A DNA stretch of 64,000 nucleotides from Undaria pinnatifida (taxonomy: Eukaryota; Sar; Phaeophyceae; Laminariales; Alariaceae), in the NCBI GenBank assembly GCA_012845835.1, contig JABAKD010000003.1, forward strand, positions 3,771,171 through 3,835,170, given 5' to 3'. The notes beneath the pieces were generated by a model. It searched no databases and was not told the origin of the DNA. It saw nothing but the letters and a program-made list of their open reading frames with translations. Made by a program: the position numbers and the translations under genes. Positions 1 to 11,285 of the stretch are shown here, one piece after another (within the stretch, counting starts at the first letter, position 1; the number at the start of each line of letters is the position of its first letter).

Positions 1-29
1 GGGCACTCTTTGTCTCCACGTATGACTCC

Positions 30-1062
30 TTACATGTGGCGCCGACTAGATTGACTTGCTATTGTGGCAGCGTTCCTCCAATCTTTCCGATATTTTTTTT
101 CGAAGCGACGCGTGAGTTGCTGTGTGCCGTCAGACTTGTTCAAAGACGCGGGGAACGGTAGAACAGAAATGCGTGGTACGTCCTTGTAAGGGAGCTTAAC
201 ATAGGCACGCCTAACCGAGTCAAGCGTGGATTTGGCTAGAGCCTCGGCGGTAGCAAGTTCGGCGGTACGCTCGCGGGTCGCGGCCAACTCCGAAGGAACA
301 GGCTTGGTGCGGTCACCCGACACAGTCAGTTTGCCTAGCCGTTCAGCGGATGAGGCAATATCCACCAGGGAAGAGGTTGCCTGCCTCTTGCCGGCTACCA
401 CTGTCACCTCGCCGTGATCCGTGTTGGAGCTCGAAGACGAGCGGGAGGAGGTTGACGAGCCGTCCCACGCTGAAGGCCCTCGTGCGCTGTTTCGCCGTCC
501 TCCGGTGCCTCCTTCCGATTTGCGACCGCCGCTCCGGTTGGTTCGGGCCTGGTTGTTCTCTTGGCGGCGCTGTGGGCCACCACCAGTACCTGACGCTTCT
601 CCCGCGGTTACACCACCGTTGCCACCTCCGCGGCGGTTGTGGTGGCCACCAACCCCCACCATTTTCCCCGTATCCCCCACGCTGGCCTCCACCACCCCCG
701 GAGTTACCACATCCACGGTTGCGGTCCCCCCGATCGCGGCGGCCACCGCGCCGCTGTTCGATGGAGCGCCTTCCTCCCAGCGCTTCCTTTGGAGTCGGCC
801 AGAGGACTGGGTCAGGGATGTCGTCGTGGGTCAATCTTGAGGCTTTGACCAAAGCGAGGGTAGGTGCTCGTCTCATCTGCCCGAAGGCGGACGTGTTGCC
901 GCGGCGGGCCCAGACTGCTCCGACCGAAAGGTCTTCCGCCTTGAACGACGACCGTCGCTCTGACGTTAGGAGGGCCGTGGCCGCTGCTACCACCGCCTCC
1001 GCCAGATTCGTCCAGAACTCGACCCTCAACGGGATAGCCATGTACTGAACGCTGCCAGACAT
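30..1062 (-). CDS. Gly/Arg-rich hypothetical protein, two overlapping frames (possible frameshift)
   Basis: I do not recognise this protein. Reading on the minus strand, an ATG at 1062 opens a frame that runs to 343 and starts MSGSVQYMAIPLRVEF. It continues through an alanine-rich helix-like stretch (LAEAVVAAATALL) into a Gly/Arg-rich tract rich in RGG and RGD-type triplets, which resembles RNA-binding RGG boxes. A second frame, 30-746, is open across the same Gly-rich part and then carries a normal-looking C-terminus: a serine run (SSSSS), charged helices (AATRERTAELATAEALAKS) and a basic tail. The simplest reading is one protein whose N-terminal half is in the first frame and C-terminal half in the second, joined by an unrecognised intron or broken by a frameshift within 346-746. 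The region is more GC-rich than its surroundings. A retroelement gag-like origin is possible, but no zinc knuckle is visible. The 5' end is duplicated in inverted orientation next door. Confidence 0.4.
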
Positions 1063-1284
1063 GAAAGCGTCGCCCCCGGGTCGCGTCGCTTGAGAGGCAA
1101 CACCCAGCAGGCGCGCCGGGGACGACGCTTTCATGTCTGGCACGGTTCAGTGCATGGCTACCCTGCCGAGGGTCGAGTTCTCGGCGCATCTGGCGGAGGC
1201 GGTGGTAGCATCGGCCACGGCCTTCCTGACGTCAGAGGGGACGGTCGTCGTTCAAGGCGGAAGACCTTTCCGTCGGGGCAGTTT
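911..1284. repeat. Head-to-head inverted duplication (arms 911-1079 and 1117-1284)
   Basis: The two arms are reverse complements of each other at roughly 85% by eye, separated by about 37 bp. The left arm contains the ATG (1062) and first ~50 codons of the minus-strand hypothetical gene; the right arm contains the same coding start on the plus strand. Because the arms meet near the ATGs, the structure looks like a duplicated 5' end with divergent transcription, and a read-through transcript would fold into a long hairpin. Confidence 0.85.
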
Positions 1285-1297
1285 GCCCCCCCCGTGA
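1133..1297 (+). pseudogene. Truncated inverted copy of the 5' end of the hypothetical gene
   Basis: From ATG 1133 the plus strand encodes 54 codons beginning MSGTVQCMATLPRVEF, clearly related to the start of the minus-strand gene (MSGSVQYMAIPLRVEF). The match continues through the alanine-rich segment. After about 35 codons the frame departs from the parent (TVVVQGGRPFRRG replaces the parental sequence), which shows a small indel, and it stops at 1295. It has no counterpart of the Gly-rich or C-terminal parts. It is most simply a broken duplicate. Confidence 0.6.
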
Positions 1298-1403
1298 CTA
1301 GAACTTGATTTTAGTGAACGCTGAAACTCTGTGCTGGCTTCGTTAAGCGGGGCTGTCGAAAAAAAAAAACAAACTCAACAAATGGCGTCGTCCACAGAAC
1401 ATA

Positions 1404-1440
1404 GGTTTTTTGGGTCGCGGGTTCAAATCCCACATCCACC
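1404..1440 (+). other. tRNA-like T-arm / Pol III B-box match
   Basis: GGTTCAAATCC at 1420-1430 is a perfect B-box and sits in a small GGG/CCC stem like a tRNA T-arm, followed by CACATCCACC. I cannot fold a complete cloverleaf upstream, so this is not called a tRNA gene. It may be the relic of a tRNA-derived SINE or chance. Confidence 0.25.
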
Positions 1441-3944
1441 ATAATAAACCTTTTCAGACTTTACCCATGTCGAACTTGAAAAATAGTCTACCCGGTATGC
1501 CCAGGAATTGAAACGGCTTGGATAATTGACAGGTTTTCTCGTATATCCGGCCGACCGGGTATCCCGCCGTTTCACGGGGAAAGAGTGTAATAAGGCTTGG
1601 TTTGGGAAAGGTATTGTTTGACCTTTTGCAAGTGATCCAACGGACTGATACCCCACTAATACCTTAACAGTACTATATACCATGTACTAGCAACGTTGTT
1701 ATCGTTCTCACATTACCTCGAATAATCGATACCGCGGTCACACGACAGGCTCCAGTCACTCTAGAGTAAAGGAATACCTCAGGGAAATACACACTGCAAA
1801 CGATACCAAAAGCGGTACACGCATACTCCCGATTTCACTCTATTATATTATTCTTCTGGCGGAGTCATGAAATGCGCCAGAAATAATATACCAAGTATTT
1901 AATACCATGTACAGTATACTGAGATACAGATCAAGCCCCCACGGTGGTAGGTGTCCAGTGTTGATCCCCGAGTGGATGTAGTAGCGCTTTTGGTGTTGGG
2001 AGGCATTCTTCTATCGAGTTCCGGTGCCCTGCTCTACGCGGCCTATCCTGTTCCTTTAGGGTAATGTCAGCCTTCCTTGTGCCTAGGCAGCGAGCCTTAG
2101 AATAATTGGCACAGGAACCATGACTTTGAAGAGAACGCTTCCTAACACGTCGACAACGTTGTTCCTGCACTCGAGTGACCGGCTGTTGTTTGGTGGTCTT
2201 GAACTTCCGTGAGCTGTTTCCATTTTGCGACACGAATCCGTAATACCCGCCACCCGAAGCAAATCGCCCACGTAGAGGCTTTTGTCGTTTAGGTGTACAC
2301 GGCTAGTCACTCGCGCAAGTGGCTCAAACTGAGAAGTGACAAGGTGGCATTTCCCTTACCCTACGCAGCCTTTTCGTCAACATAATATGAAGAACCCAAC
2401 AAGAACCAACTTCTGACATAGCCTAGCAGCGACAGTCAGTGTATGCGAGTGATTCGAGGCGAGTCGAAGAGAGAGCAAAGGGCCTAACCACAATCATTTC
2501 CGCGATAACAAATAGATAAGCACGTACCATATTGGGGAGGTGGGAAGATGGGTTGTTTGGGGTGACCCTGGACTTATGTTACGCCCCTCTAGCTACGAAG
2601 GAGAACAAGTAGATAGATAACAAGAAATAAGTGCGAAATATGATGGAGATGGGATGCCTCATTTTTGAGCAGAAATCTATTTTATATACAGGGCTAAGTA
2701 TCCACGAGCGTTACATGTACCTGCATCGTCTCCCTCTGACGTGGAAAAAAGGTGCTTACACCGTATCGACCACACTGAGGACAAAACACTTGGATGGAGA
2801 TGTATTATTAGTGATAATTCTCCGTTAACTAATACGTTTGTCGCAGCACGTGTCACATGGTTACGCAGCTCTGTCTATCCGACGTAGCAACAGGTAGTGT
2901 GCATGGCAGCATGAGCTTCAACTTTCATCGTCCATTAACGCCGCCAAAGAGTAGAAAGTAACCAAGGAAAAAGTCCAGTGATGTAAAAAATTATATCCTG
3001 GATTACTGCACAAACTTCCCCCCGCTCCCAGTGTCCTTCCTCGTCAACCCCTTCGTTATCGGTTGCTTTTGCTCTGCAAAGTAGGAGTGAGTACGTCTCT
3101 TTGATTACGCTTTGCCTTTCGCGAAGTCTCCAGCTGGATAGAAATGTATAATATGGGATAACTTTATGGTAAAATGCATTGTGCACGGTGTATGAAATTG
3201 ACATAATATTTTAATGTATGTGGGCACCACAACAGGTACTGACTGCTGCACCGAGGTGTCGCTCTGGCGTCGCCTGCAAACTGATCAAGCCAGTTTGACG
3301 TCGCTGTCGACTGCCAGTGAATGACGCCAGATCGACTTTCTCTTTTCACGGAACCTGCGTCGGACCCATCCTGCCTCGGACAACCATTGTAGTATACATT
3401 TCAGCAAAACGAATTGTACACATACTTCATACTTCGTTGATGTAGCTTTGTTTCATCGATAAGGATCGCACACGAGTCACAAACCCAGGTCAAGTGGCTC
3501 CTTGGCCGTTGAATGAACATGGCTAAGACTGACCCTTTGGACAAGAAGAAGGGGACCCTATCGGAACGAGGATATCGATTCGGATCTGGTATAGGCCAAA
3601 ACAACACTCTCGACTACCGGTAAACACAGCCAAGAGTCTGATACTTGTCAGATCAGGACACCGCGCCTTCAAGAATGTTCGGTAAAGACCCAAAGTGAAA
3701 CACACACAAAGAGCATGAAAAGCGACAAACGCCATATCACCGATAAACGCCCACTGGCATCCACCAGAAAAACAAAACAAAACAAAAAATGCTATAATAC
3801 CAAACGCCCGCCCGTGACGTTGCATAAAAATGTGTTCAGACTGGAGTGTAAAAACACAACCCGAGACGTTTATACTATGGCCATCGCGTATGCTACTTGC
3901 AACTACAATAAAGCCATTCTACACTATGGTTGAAGCGCAAAGTC
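1441..3944. other. No recognisable gene
   Basis: Mixed-composition DNA. On the minus strand, 1931-2310 has two overlapping open frames of 75-100 codons with protein-like composition (for example LYVGDLLRVAGITDSCRKME), but neither matches a family I know and both end abruptly. This could be an eroded gene or transposon fragment. Nothing else stands out. Confidence 0.4.
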
Positions 3945-4230
3945 CCTGAGCTCCTGGCATGAGGAGCTCAATATCACACCCGATGAAGATTTCGAAGGCA
4001 TTCGTTCGCACATGTGTGTGTGTGACCAAGTTTATACGCCCAATTAACAGTCCTGACAATACACCATGTACAGTCCTCGTGAAATTGCTTCACTTACCGG
4101 TCATGCTCACGTGAGGAGCTCAATCGGACACACACACAGATTATTAGTTATTTAACCCGACAACTGCAACCCCTACCGTTGGATGACTCTTTGTATAGGT
4201 CTCGCGTCTTTTACCTTTTCGCCCCCGCGA
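3945..4230. repeat. Diverged duplicate, copy 1 (pair at 5825-6160)
   Basis: Shares with 5825-6160 the ordered blocks GAGGAGCTCAAT, ATTTCGAAGGCATTCGTTCG, GAGCTCAATCGGACA, CAACTGCAACCCCTAC and TTTTCGCCC. The order is kept but spacing differs, so the copies are old and eroded. A short related piece is at 27385-27405. Confidence 0.6.
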
Positions 4231-4849
4231 GGCGGTACGAGAAAAAAAACAAAAATCCAAAACGGCGCATAAAGCCTGGTGCACATGCATTGGTTGCACG
4301 TACCTGTACTGCCGGCAAACTGTGTTGTTTGCGTACAGGTGGACGACTGCTCTGCTGTTAGCGTACTGGGTTACGTTTCCAAACGCACTTAGTTGAATGT
4401 CTCGGCTGTTAATACCTGCTTTATCGCTTGTTGTGCCCAACACACAGGGAGGGTGGTCATTATTCTATTATTTACGTAGAACACCCCGATGCATGCCACA
4501 GCAACAGCTCTGTTTCTGTTGCTCGTTTTCTCTTCCAGCTGTGTAACCACGGACGCTCACCCGACAAATTTTAAAGAAGGGGGAGTTTCGCGATACGGCC
4601 GGGGCTTTTCGTGACACATTTGTTCATCCACGTGGCGTTTACCACGGATTGGTTTGCTCGATTTCGTCGAAGGTGAAAACCCGGAGATGTTCCCCTGTTC
4701 TGTGGGCGAGGCGTTCGACGACCTTATTGGGGTAGGTTGGAGCTGTGAATGTCCGCGTCCTGCTGCCCTGACATGTTTTTGGTGGTATGTGTTTGACCAT
4801 GGCTCGGGATGGGTTAGCGTCGGGTGTTCGGTGTAGATATTGCTATAAT

Positions 4850-4925
4850 ATATAGCGAAGATGAGTTTCGACGAAATCTTCGATCTCACAGCTGGAGTGT
4901 ATTTTAATTTTTATAATATATATGA
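4850..4925 (+). repeat. Family C repeat, 3' fragment
   Basis: Contains the end of family C: GATGAGTTTCGACGAAATCT followed by ATCTCACAGCTGGAGTGTAT and an AT-rich TTTATAATATA tail. The 5' two thirds are missing. Confidence 0.75.
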
Positions 4926-5554
4926 ATCCATACAAATGTTCCCGTTTTATTACCTTGTCGAACAGACCCGGCACCAATCCGTTATCATCGTTCATCATTA
5001 ATCGATAGTCCGATAGTAGTGAAAGGTTTTCTGGACAATTTTTTTGCCGGAATATGTTTCCGATTTGTCGGGACATCCGATTCGACATGTATGTGCAACA
5101 CTAACCCATATGATAGAACACGTGACGTCTGTTTTGTCAAACATCCTTCAATACAGCTGCGGTGATGAGTTCGATAAATTTAGATGGTCTGTACTCATCT
5201 TTGAAAGCTGCGTGATACATCGGCCGCTCGTTTGTCCTTCTGATGGTTTCACACAACATTTAATCGATAGGGTTTGATTGGTTCAGGACTGTAGTTTGAG
5301 AGTTGGCGTTCGATGCAGTGCTGTTCTTTACAAGCGTCATGACCGGAATATGACACCATTTAACACGAATGATATTTTTTTCTCACCCGATCTAGGCAAA
5401 CCCTATCTACTAAGCAACCCAACTCCCAGCGTATATCATATTACGGAGAAGCACGACGAACGTAGCAAGGGCGGTAACACAGCAAGCACGCGTCAACGGC
5501 TAGATCTAGATGCCGTATTTCGTCGAAACTCTCGGTCTGGAGTATAGACTTATG

Positions 5555-5660
5555 CTACGGTAGGGGGGGGTTCCTTTGGGAGTTTGATTTTGCTGGTGTG
5601 GCTCTGCGTCACTCGCGAGTTTTGATTTTGCTGTGTGGCTTTGCGTCACTCGCAGGAAAA
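5555..5660 (+). repeat. Family B fragment with internal tandem duplication
   Basis: Begins with CTACGGTAGGGGGG, a B-family end motif. It then has two tandem copies of about 36 bp, each containing GATTTTGCT, GTGTGGCT and GCGTCACTCGC. The second copy lost two bases. Confidence 0.6.
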
Positions 5661-5824
5661 ATTGGTGCCACGGAAGTCTTTTTTAACGAGATATCGATCT
5701 TCTTTAGAATACACCGTGATCTACGCCGCGACAAAACAATCGTCTGTTGTAGTTGTAAAGGAGAATGTTTTTGGGCGACACCACGGCAGGGGTGCATCGG
5801 ATTTTAAGAAGTGCGTGAGCTCGG

Positions 5825-6160
5825 CCTCACACAAGGAGCTCAATACCTCACGAGAGAAGCGATTTCGAAGGCATTCGTTCGAACAACCGGACGACAATCT
5901 TCTATGCCTTAGTCTTATTAGTAAAACAATACGTAGTCGTGAAGTTAAATATTCAATGACCAACGGCTAGCTGCTTACTTGAGATGAGCTCAATCGGACA
6001 AGTGCATTATTAGTTTATCCAACAACTGCAACCCCTACAAGGACACAAGGTTGACAGAACTGTTCAGATTTCGGAAACACTCTACTTGACCTGAAAAGGC
6101 AACCCCCACCGTCGGATATCCTTTTTCGCCCGTGAGGTACAGAGTCACCCGTACGCGTGG
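5825..6160. repeat. Diverged duplicate, copy 2 (pair at 3945-4230)
   Basis: Same block order as 3945-4230. Its right side runs into a family B 3' part (GAGGTACAGAGTCAC), which hosts the 82-bp TTAA element that follows. Confidence 0.6.
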
Positions 6161-6173
6161 TGAAATAGCTTAA

Positions 6174-6255
6174 CCCCTTTACAACTGGAAACCCGTTTTG
6201 GGGGACAAAATTACTTGGCTTCAGTATAGGGAGGGGTTCGGAGGCTCTAGAGGGG
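6174..6255. mobile_element. TTAA-82 miniature element, copy 1
   Basis: Exactly 82 bp, flanked on both sides by TTAA (6170-6173 and 6256-6259). The ends are CCCCT and AGGGG, short terminal inverted repeats. A second copy at 33374-33455 is also exactly 82 bp at a TTAA-type site and shares ACAACTGGAA, TATAGGGAGGG and GGCTCT. TTAA target duplication is the signature of piggyBac-type elements. The element is far too short to encode a transposase, so it would be non-autonomous. It lies in what looks like the 3' part of a family B element. Confidence 0.75.
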
Positions 6256-6259
6256 TTAA

Positions 6260-7740
6260 AGCCGGCAGTGGAACTGGTGGTAGAGTCTGCAATAACATCA
6301 TAACATCATCATAACATCTCCCCGACTAATACCGTAGCCTTGTTCCGAATAAGAGTGAATGGGATTGGACCTGAGGCGAATAGGGCCTGAGGCGTGTTGC
6401 GCACGTCGCAGGGGCTCCCCGGCGGCAGCTGTTGCGTCGCAATAATAACAGGCTGACAAACAGCCACACCACGTTACATACTTTTTCGCCAAAGCGCGTG
6501 TGACAGTAAAATGGCCTGCGGCAAACTGTTGTTGCGCACGTACGAACCGTTTTACCAGGGTGCGCAACACACCCAACACACCAACCAGCACAGCGTGTTC
6601 AGGAAATGGGGATTTCTAGAACATCTGTGCGCCAGGGCAACAGCGCAACACCTGTTTTTGTCCGGGTGGTACCTGATATAGTCTATGCATGCGCAACCTA
6701 TCCAACATTTTGACAGTTGGTGCAGTGTGAGAAACCGTCAATCGTGTAACTGCATGGTGCACTCAATGTTTATATTTCCGAGCCATCTCACGTAGGGCAG
6801 CAGCAGAACGATCCTCACATCCTCCGTTGTTGATGAGCTCATTTACCGCAAAACGAGTAATGACTATGACGTCGTGCGTTTGTGCAACCCGATCAAGCGT
6901 CTGTGCCCAAGTCCTAAAACAAACTATGCCCTTGAATAAAAGGTAAGTAAATTAACCTCCGGTGATATTAATCCTTCGAGTACCTCCACCGTGGACACGG
7001 ACGTTTCGGTTCAAAAAGTGCAACCCCCTGCCGTGAGATGTCCCTTCCTGATCGGTACCTCTCCCTTCCCCGCTGCGTTCCTGTTTTCCTGTTTCTTTTG
7101 ATCTTTCGTGCTTTTTTCCTTTACGCTTCCTATTTTGTCTCTCATGTTCCCTTGACAATAATAGCCTAATGTTTTGATTTGCATTTGTTTCGTCCCCTCG
7201 TGTTCATGGGTGGCACTGCATGACCACATCACCTCGCTGGATTTTTGATGCCTATCTCGCTGTCTTGTAGTTCACGCGTGGTAAGATAGAGGTACAGCGG
7301 GTGCCTCTTTTTGTGTAACTTGTTTTCTGAACCATTAGACTAGCCCAAAATCCCCGGAATGTCTCGTTTTCACGTTTTGCAAAAAAAACAAACTCTTGGT
7401 GTAGACCAGTCTAGTATATATTATATGCCCGACCACATATATTGTAGGTCAAGATTTTATTCACCGGGGAGGTGCGATTTATAATTACTCTAAATCGGGA
7501 CTTGGGTGTGCTGTGGTATTGAGCTGCTCGTGTGAGGTTCGTCAGAAAGAAAATGTGTAGCTCTACTGTAGCATGTGTCTGATTTTGTGTCACCACAGAT
7601 TTATCTAGGAGAGGCATTGGCACGGGCACTGTTTATTTGCTGGATGAAGATGTGTGTAGACATCAGTGTGGTCGGCAGTGAAAACACAAAGCATACGCAA
7701 CATTATATTATCGTAAAGTTGGCTACAACTAAGTGACTAA
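6260..7740. other. No recognisable gene
   Basis: I see no coding exon I can support. 6298-6591 (minus) is an open frame without family features. 7200-7260 resembles the family D unit (GCATGACCACATCACCTCGC). The rest is unremarkable. Confidence 0.4.
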
Positions 7741-7748
7741 CTAACTTA

Positions 7749-8052
7749 CAAACAAACAAACAAACAAACAAACAAACAAACAAACAAACAAACAAACAAA
7801 CAAACAAACAAACAAACAAACAAACAAACAAACAAACAAACAAACAAACAAACAAACAAACAAACAAACAAACAAACAAACAAACAAACAAACAAACAAA
7901 CAAACAAACAAACAAACAAACAAACAAACAAACAAACAAACAAACAAACAAACAAACAAACAAACAAACAAACAAACAAACAAACAAACAAACAAACAAA
8001 CAAACAAACAAACAAACAAACAAACAAACTAACTAACTAACTAACTAACTGA
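7749..8052. repeat. (AAAC)n microsatellite with (CTAA)n end
   Basis: About 280 bp of nearly perfect 4-bp repeat (7749-8028), roughly 70 units with no interruption, followed by six (CTAA) units. A related CTAACTAACTTA lies at its left edge, so CTAA-type units flank both sides. On the minus strand it reads as an endless FVCL peptide in three frames, which is not a gene. Confidence 0.97.
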
Positions 8053-8990
8053 CTAACTGGAGACTGCTACTGTGTGTAGTCCAATCGACACGACGATGCC
8101 GTGCGATGTCTTACGGTCGCGCTAGGATTCACATATCACCGCTGGTTAACACCACGAGGAGGATATTTGGAACTGTTATTCTTCTCGCCGACGAAGCTAC
8201 ATAGCTAGAGCCGGCAAACAAGATAGAATTCGACAGAAGAAACCAGGAGTGATACGACGACAGCGGTCCTATTAATAGGTGTAAGGGAGACAACTTAAGG
8301 CATGTATAGACCTACACGTCGGCGGTAATGACGCGAACATCTGTGGCCATGATTACTTCACAAACCTTTTCTTGTCCGGTACACCCGTGTAGGGTCAGCG
8401 GTGAGCGCACAAAAGTAAGGGCTTAAAAAATTACACAGCAAGCAGTGCGAGTAGTAGTGGGTACCCCGAGGCCTATCACAATCGAAAACAGGAGCTATCA
8501 GGTCCATTGCGGGGTGTTTTTTTTTTCATCGGCTTATTATGTCGTTAAATTGGAAACCCCTGCTGTCACGTGTCACACGGAGGTATGGAACGATTTCTAT
8601 GGCCCACCGTTTGGCCATCGGATTCGGCATTTGGCCACGTTGGGGTTCACTTTGCTGTACAGCCTCAACTTAGACACCGATGTATCATTCATACATTCGT
8701 GATTAGTCTCCACGTCCCGACCCATATGCGCCAACCCTACTATTTACGTACCAGCTATGGCATCTGATGGATATAAGAGAGCATCTACCTACCTGGCACT
8801 CATCTGCCGTATAATACCAGTGATACAAACGACAACCCTTGATATGCAGAACGGGCTGGGCCGTGCCTACCCTGGTCATGCAGGCAACCATTGGTTGGTG
8901 AAAACAGCCGACGACATGTGCACAGGGCTAAAACACGCAAGAATACAGAGACATGAATGATCCTTGGCCATGCTTGAAAACAGTGTATAC
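8053..8990. other. No recognisable gene
   Basis: Ordinary mixed sequence between the microsatellite and the SINE. Open frames of 60-85 codons on both strands have no family features. Confidence 0.4.
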
Positions 8991-9282
8991 CGGTCGCCCC
9001 GGTGGCGTATCAGGTTATCCTCGAGCCTGGTATAGGTCAGTTTCGTGAGTTCGAGCCCCGCCGAGTGCATACTCGTATAAATTCGTTGGGACTTTTTTCT
9101 TGTGCACAAATTGACTTGCGGAAAGCGCGAGAGCGTGAGTCAGCAACATTCGATGAACAATCGACGAGCAGTGGGATTGCTGAACCCTATGCGCGATAAA
9201 AAATGAAGGCAAGAACCGGGGAGGAGAAGGGATGACACCTGTGACCACGGCTTGTCCAGAAGCTGGAAAGTGAAAGTGTGCT

Positions 9283-9310
<28 letters not shown>
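8991..9310 (+). mobile_element. tRNA-derived SINE, full-length copy with poly-A tail
   Basis: The head carries a Pol III A-box-like TGGCGTATCAGG and, about 40 bp later, a B-box GAGTTCGAGCCCC, as in a tRNA. The body continues for about 230 bp and ends in A28 (9283-9310). Three more copies are in the window (36591-36869 minus, 42620-42880 plus, 61945-62249 minus). ATACC occurs directly before the head and at the end of the poly-A, a possible short target duplication. As a SINE it would depend on a LINE reverse transcriptase, none of which is seen here. Confidence 0.85.
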
Positions 9311-9313
<3 letters not shown>

Positions 9314-10030
9314 CTGGTCAGGCCACGAATGTATGGCCTGTTAGTAAACGCTGCGAGATATCACGTCTAAGCCCCACATGTTATGATGCAAAACAATTTG
9401 CAATAGATGGGATCGCTCTACCAGTGATACGCGTGCATGCTGTCACTGGTTTCCTCCATCACTCCACAGAGTGTGGCGTCATTGCGCATGGTACACATAG
9501 TAGCGGGCGCCCCTCCAACTACCCTTAATGGCATGTGACATGTATACCATGATGAGCTCAAGGCCCGTCCCAACTCGCGAAGGAAAAGACGGCGTGGGCA
9601 CATGAACCTGCGGTACGTGTACCGGCAAACCATCGTCGCTGACACTTTTGTGTACATGTGTGGTGAAAATGTGTGGGCCTGATTGACCCAATTAACGATT
9701 AGTCACCGTTTCATCATTGTTGGCTGTGGTCATGGTGGTACCAGGTCTCGTCGCTGATGTGTATCGCTTGACCGCGGAGAGGCGGCACTTGAAAAACAAA
9801 AAAAGGTAATAACTATAAACCAACTGCTTCTCCTACCCGCCTACCCCAGACCCCTCAACCCCCCACTGCCGATGCACGCGGCGTCCTGGCACAATCTCAT
9901 CAGCAGAACACAACAAATTGATTGCTGTCAAAATGAGCAGGAAACGCACAAAAAACTTTCAAGCGTAACGCAAAAGAGTTAGAAGCGTCATGACAACGAC
10001 AAACACAAAAAAGTGGTCTCGAAAACTCAC
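9311..10030. other. Putative intron of the signal-peptide gene; no exon identified
   Basis: On the minus strand this follows the donor at 10030. 9479-9691 (minus) has a protein-like open frame with an acceptor-like ACCGCAG at its upstream side, but I cannot establish the phase join, so it is not called as an exon. Confidence 0.3.
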
Positions 10031-10119
10031 ATAGTAGCGTTGCATTCCGCGTCTGCAAGCCGCGCGAGGCAAAGCAAGCCCGTTACAGCTGCCGCGGCAG
10101 CCAGTGTTGCGGACGTCAT
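10031..10119 (-). CDS. First exon of an unidentified secreted protein (signal peptide)
   Basis: ATG at 10119 begins a textbook signal peptide: MTSATL, then AAAAAVTGLLCLARL as hydrophobic core, then an ADA cleavage site (A-x-A rule) followed by ECNAT. The exon ends at 10031 on a strong donor (GTGAGT), leaving 29 codons plus two bases (phase 2). A start, a hydrophobic core, a cleavage motif and a consensus donor in a row are unlikely by chance. The protein should enter the secretory pathway. Its later exons must lie at lower coordinates on the minus strand; I could not recognise any. It could belong to a cell-wall or secreted enzyme family like the epimerase downstream, but nothing in these 29 residues proves that. 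Confidence 0.55.
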
Positions 10120-11079
10120 AGCCGTCTCGTTCGAAGGATATATCACGCAGAAGAGCGGAGCGTAAAGTGGAATAGGAGATCGGGGAGGAAGTGGTTCCGC
10201 TTGAGCGCGTGCAGTATCTCTAGCGCGGTACTTGTAGTACTAGTGGGCGACGCGAGAAGAGCAGTGTCGGTGGAGAGCAGATGTCAGATCCGGTGGAGCG
10301 ATGGGATAAAAAGTTACACACTGCTGTATTTTTCGTATGAGAAAAACAATGCTGTGGTGAAAGGTTGGTGGTGGGGGCCGTGGCTGAAAACCTTTAATGG
10401 AAAAAAAAGCATCTACCTCGAGGTGATTGTTTGGTGCCGGTATTATGTGCTAGCCGGAACCAAAGGCACTATGGCGACAACCCGCACTACTCGCCAAACC
10501 AGCTGAAGATGTTGTTACAGTTTTTTGTGCCGAGCAACTAACTGAACCGCACTATAACGGTAGCACAGCACTACTCGACCGGTTCGATAGAGCGATCGCT
10601 AATATGCTGACGGAACGTTTCTGTATTTTCATATTTCTACAAGAATTGACACGTTTATCAAATTCACCGCTCGAGATATAACGCTTTTTGACAACTCTGT
10701 AGGGTAGGGTCTTGGCTCTCTGATTTGTTGAGTCTTGCTCGTTTTGGGGTAAAGACAAGCCATCGTAGATTCAAAAATCATGTTTGTGTGAATGTTGGAT
10801 GCCTATGGGACAACGATTGTTGCATTTCTCCCCTGAATGGAACAGCGTGAAAGAAGCAGACAGGGGATAGGGTTAACGCACCGAAATTTCGCAGAACAAT
10901 GAGTACCAGTAGAATATATAGTCACTGCATGTATATGTGCGTATATACTCAAAATATGATCAGAAGGAAGGACAGGTCTGTCTGTGGGACATTAGAGCTC
11001 TTAGTGCCTGAAAAACAAACATTTAGTCTATAGATAGTTCTAGTCTTTACCTGGATATAGAAAACGTAATTACACTCCA
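10120..11079. other. Upstream region of the signal-peptide exon
   Basis: No gene recognised. If the exon at 10031-10119 is real, the promoter lies here, but I see no clear TATA box or initiator. An open plus-strand frame at 10201-10506 has no recognisable features. Confidence 0.3.
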
Positions 11080-11285
11080 ACTGCTGTGAGATCAAACTCA
11101 TCTTTGCAAGCTGCGGGTAATACACCGATCGCGCGAATTACTGCGTGCGTGCCGTCATTGAGGTTATGATAGGTCGGCGACTTCCCTTAGCACTAACTTT
11201 TACCAGGGTCAACAGCGTGGTGTAAATCAATATTAGCACACTGAAACTTTCAAACATGTTTCTGAGGGGAACACAATCAGACGCC
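11080..11285 (-). repeat. Family C repeat, diverged copy
   Basis: Reverse-oriented copy recognisable by CTGTGAGATC, ATCTTTGCAAGCTG, CCGATCGCGCG, ATAGGTCGGCGACT and CAGGGTCAACAG in the order of family C. More eroded than the 23.7-31 kb copies. Confidence 0.75.

Noticed and set aside
1404..1440. tRNA gene
   Set aside because: Only the T-arm is convincing; acceptor, D and anticodon arms cannot be paired.
7703..8027. Three 90-106-codon open frames of repeated FVCL
   Set aside because: Pure translation of the (AAAC)n microsatellite; no stop codons can arise in it.
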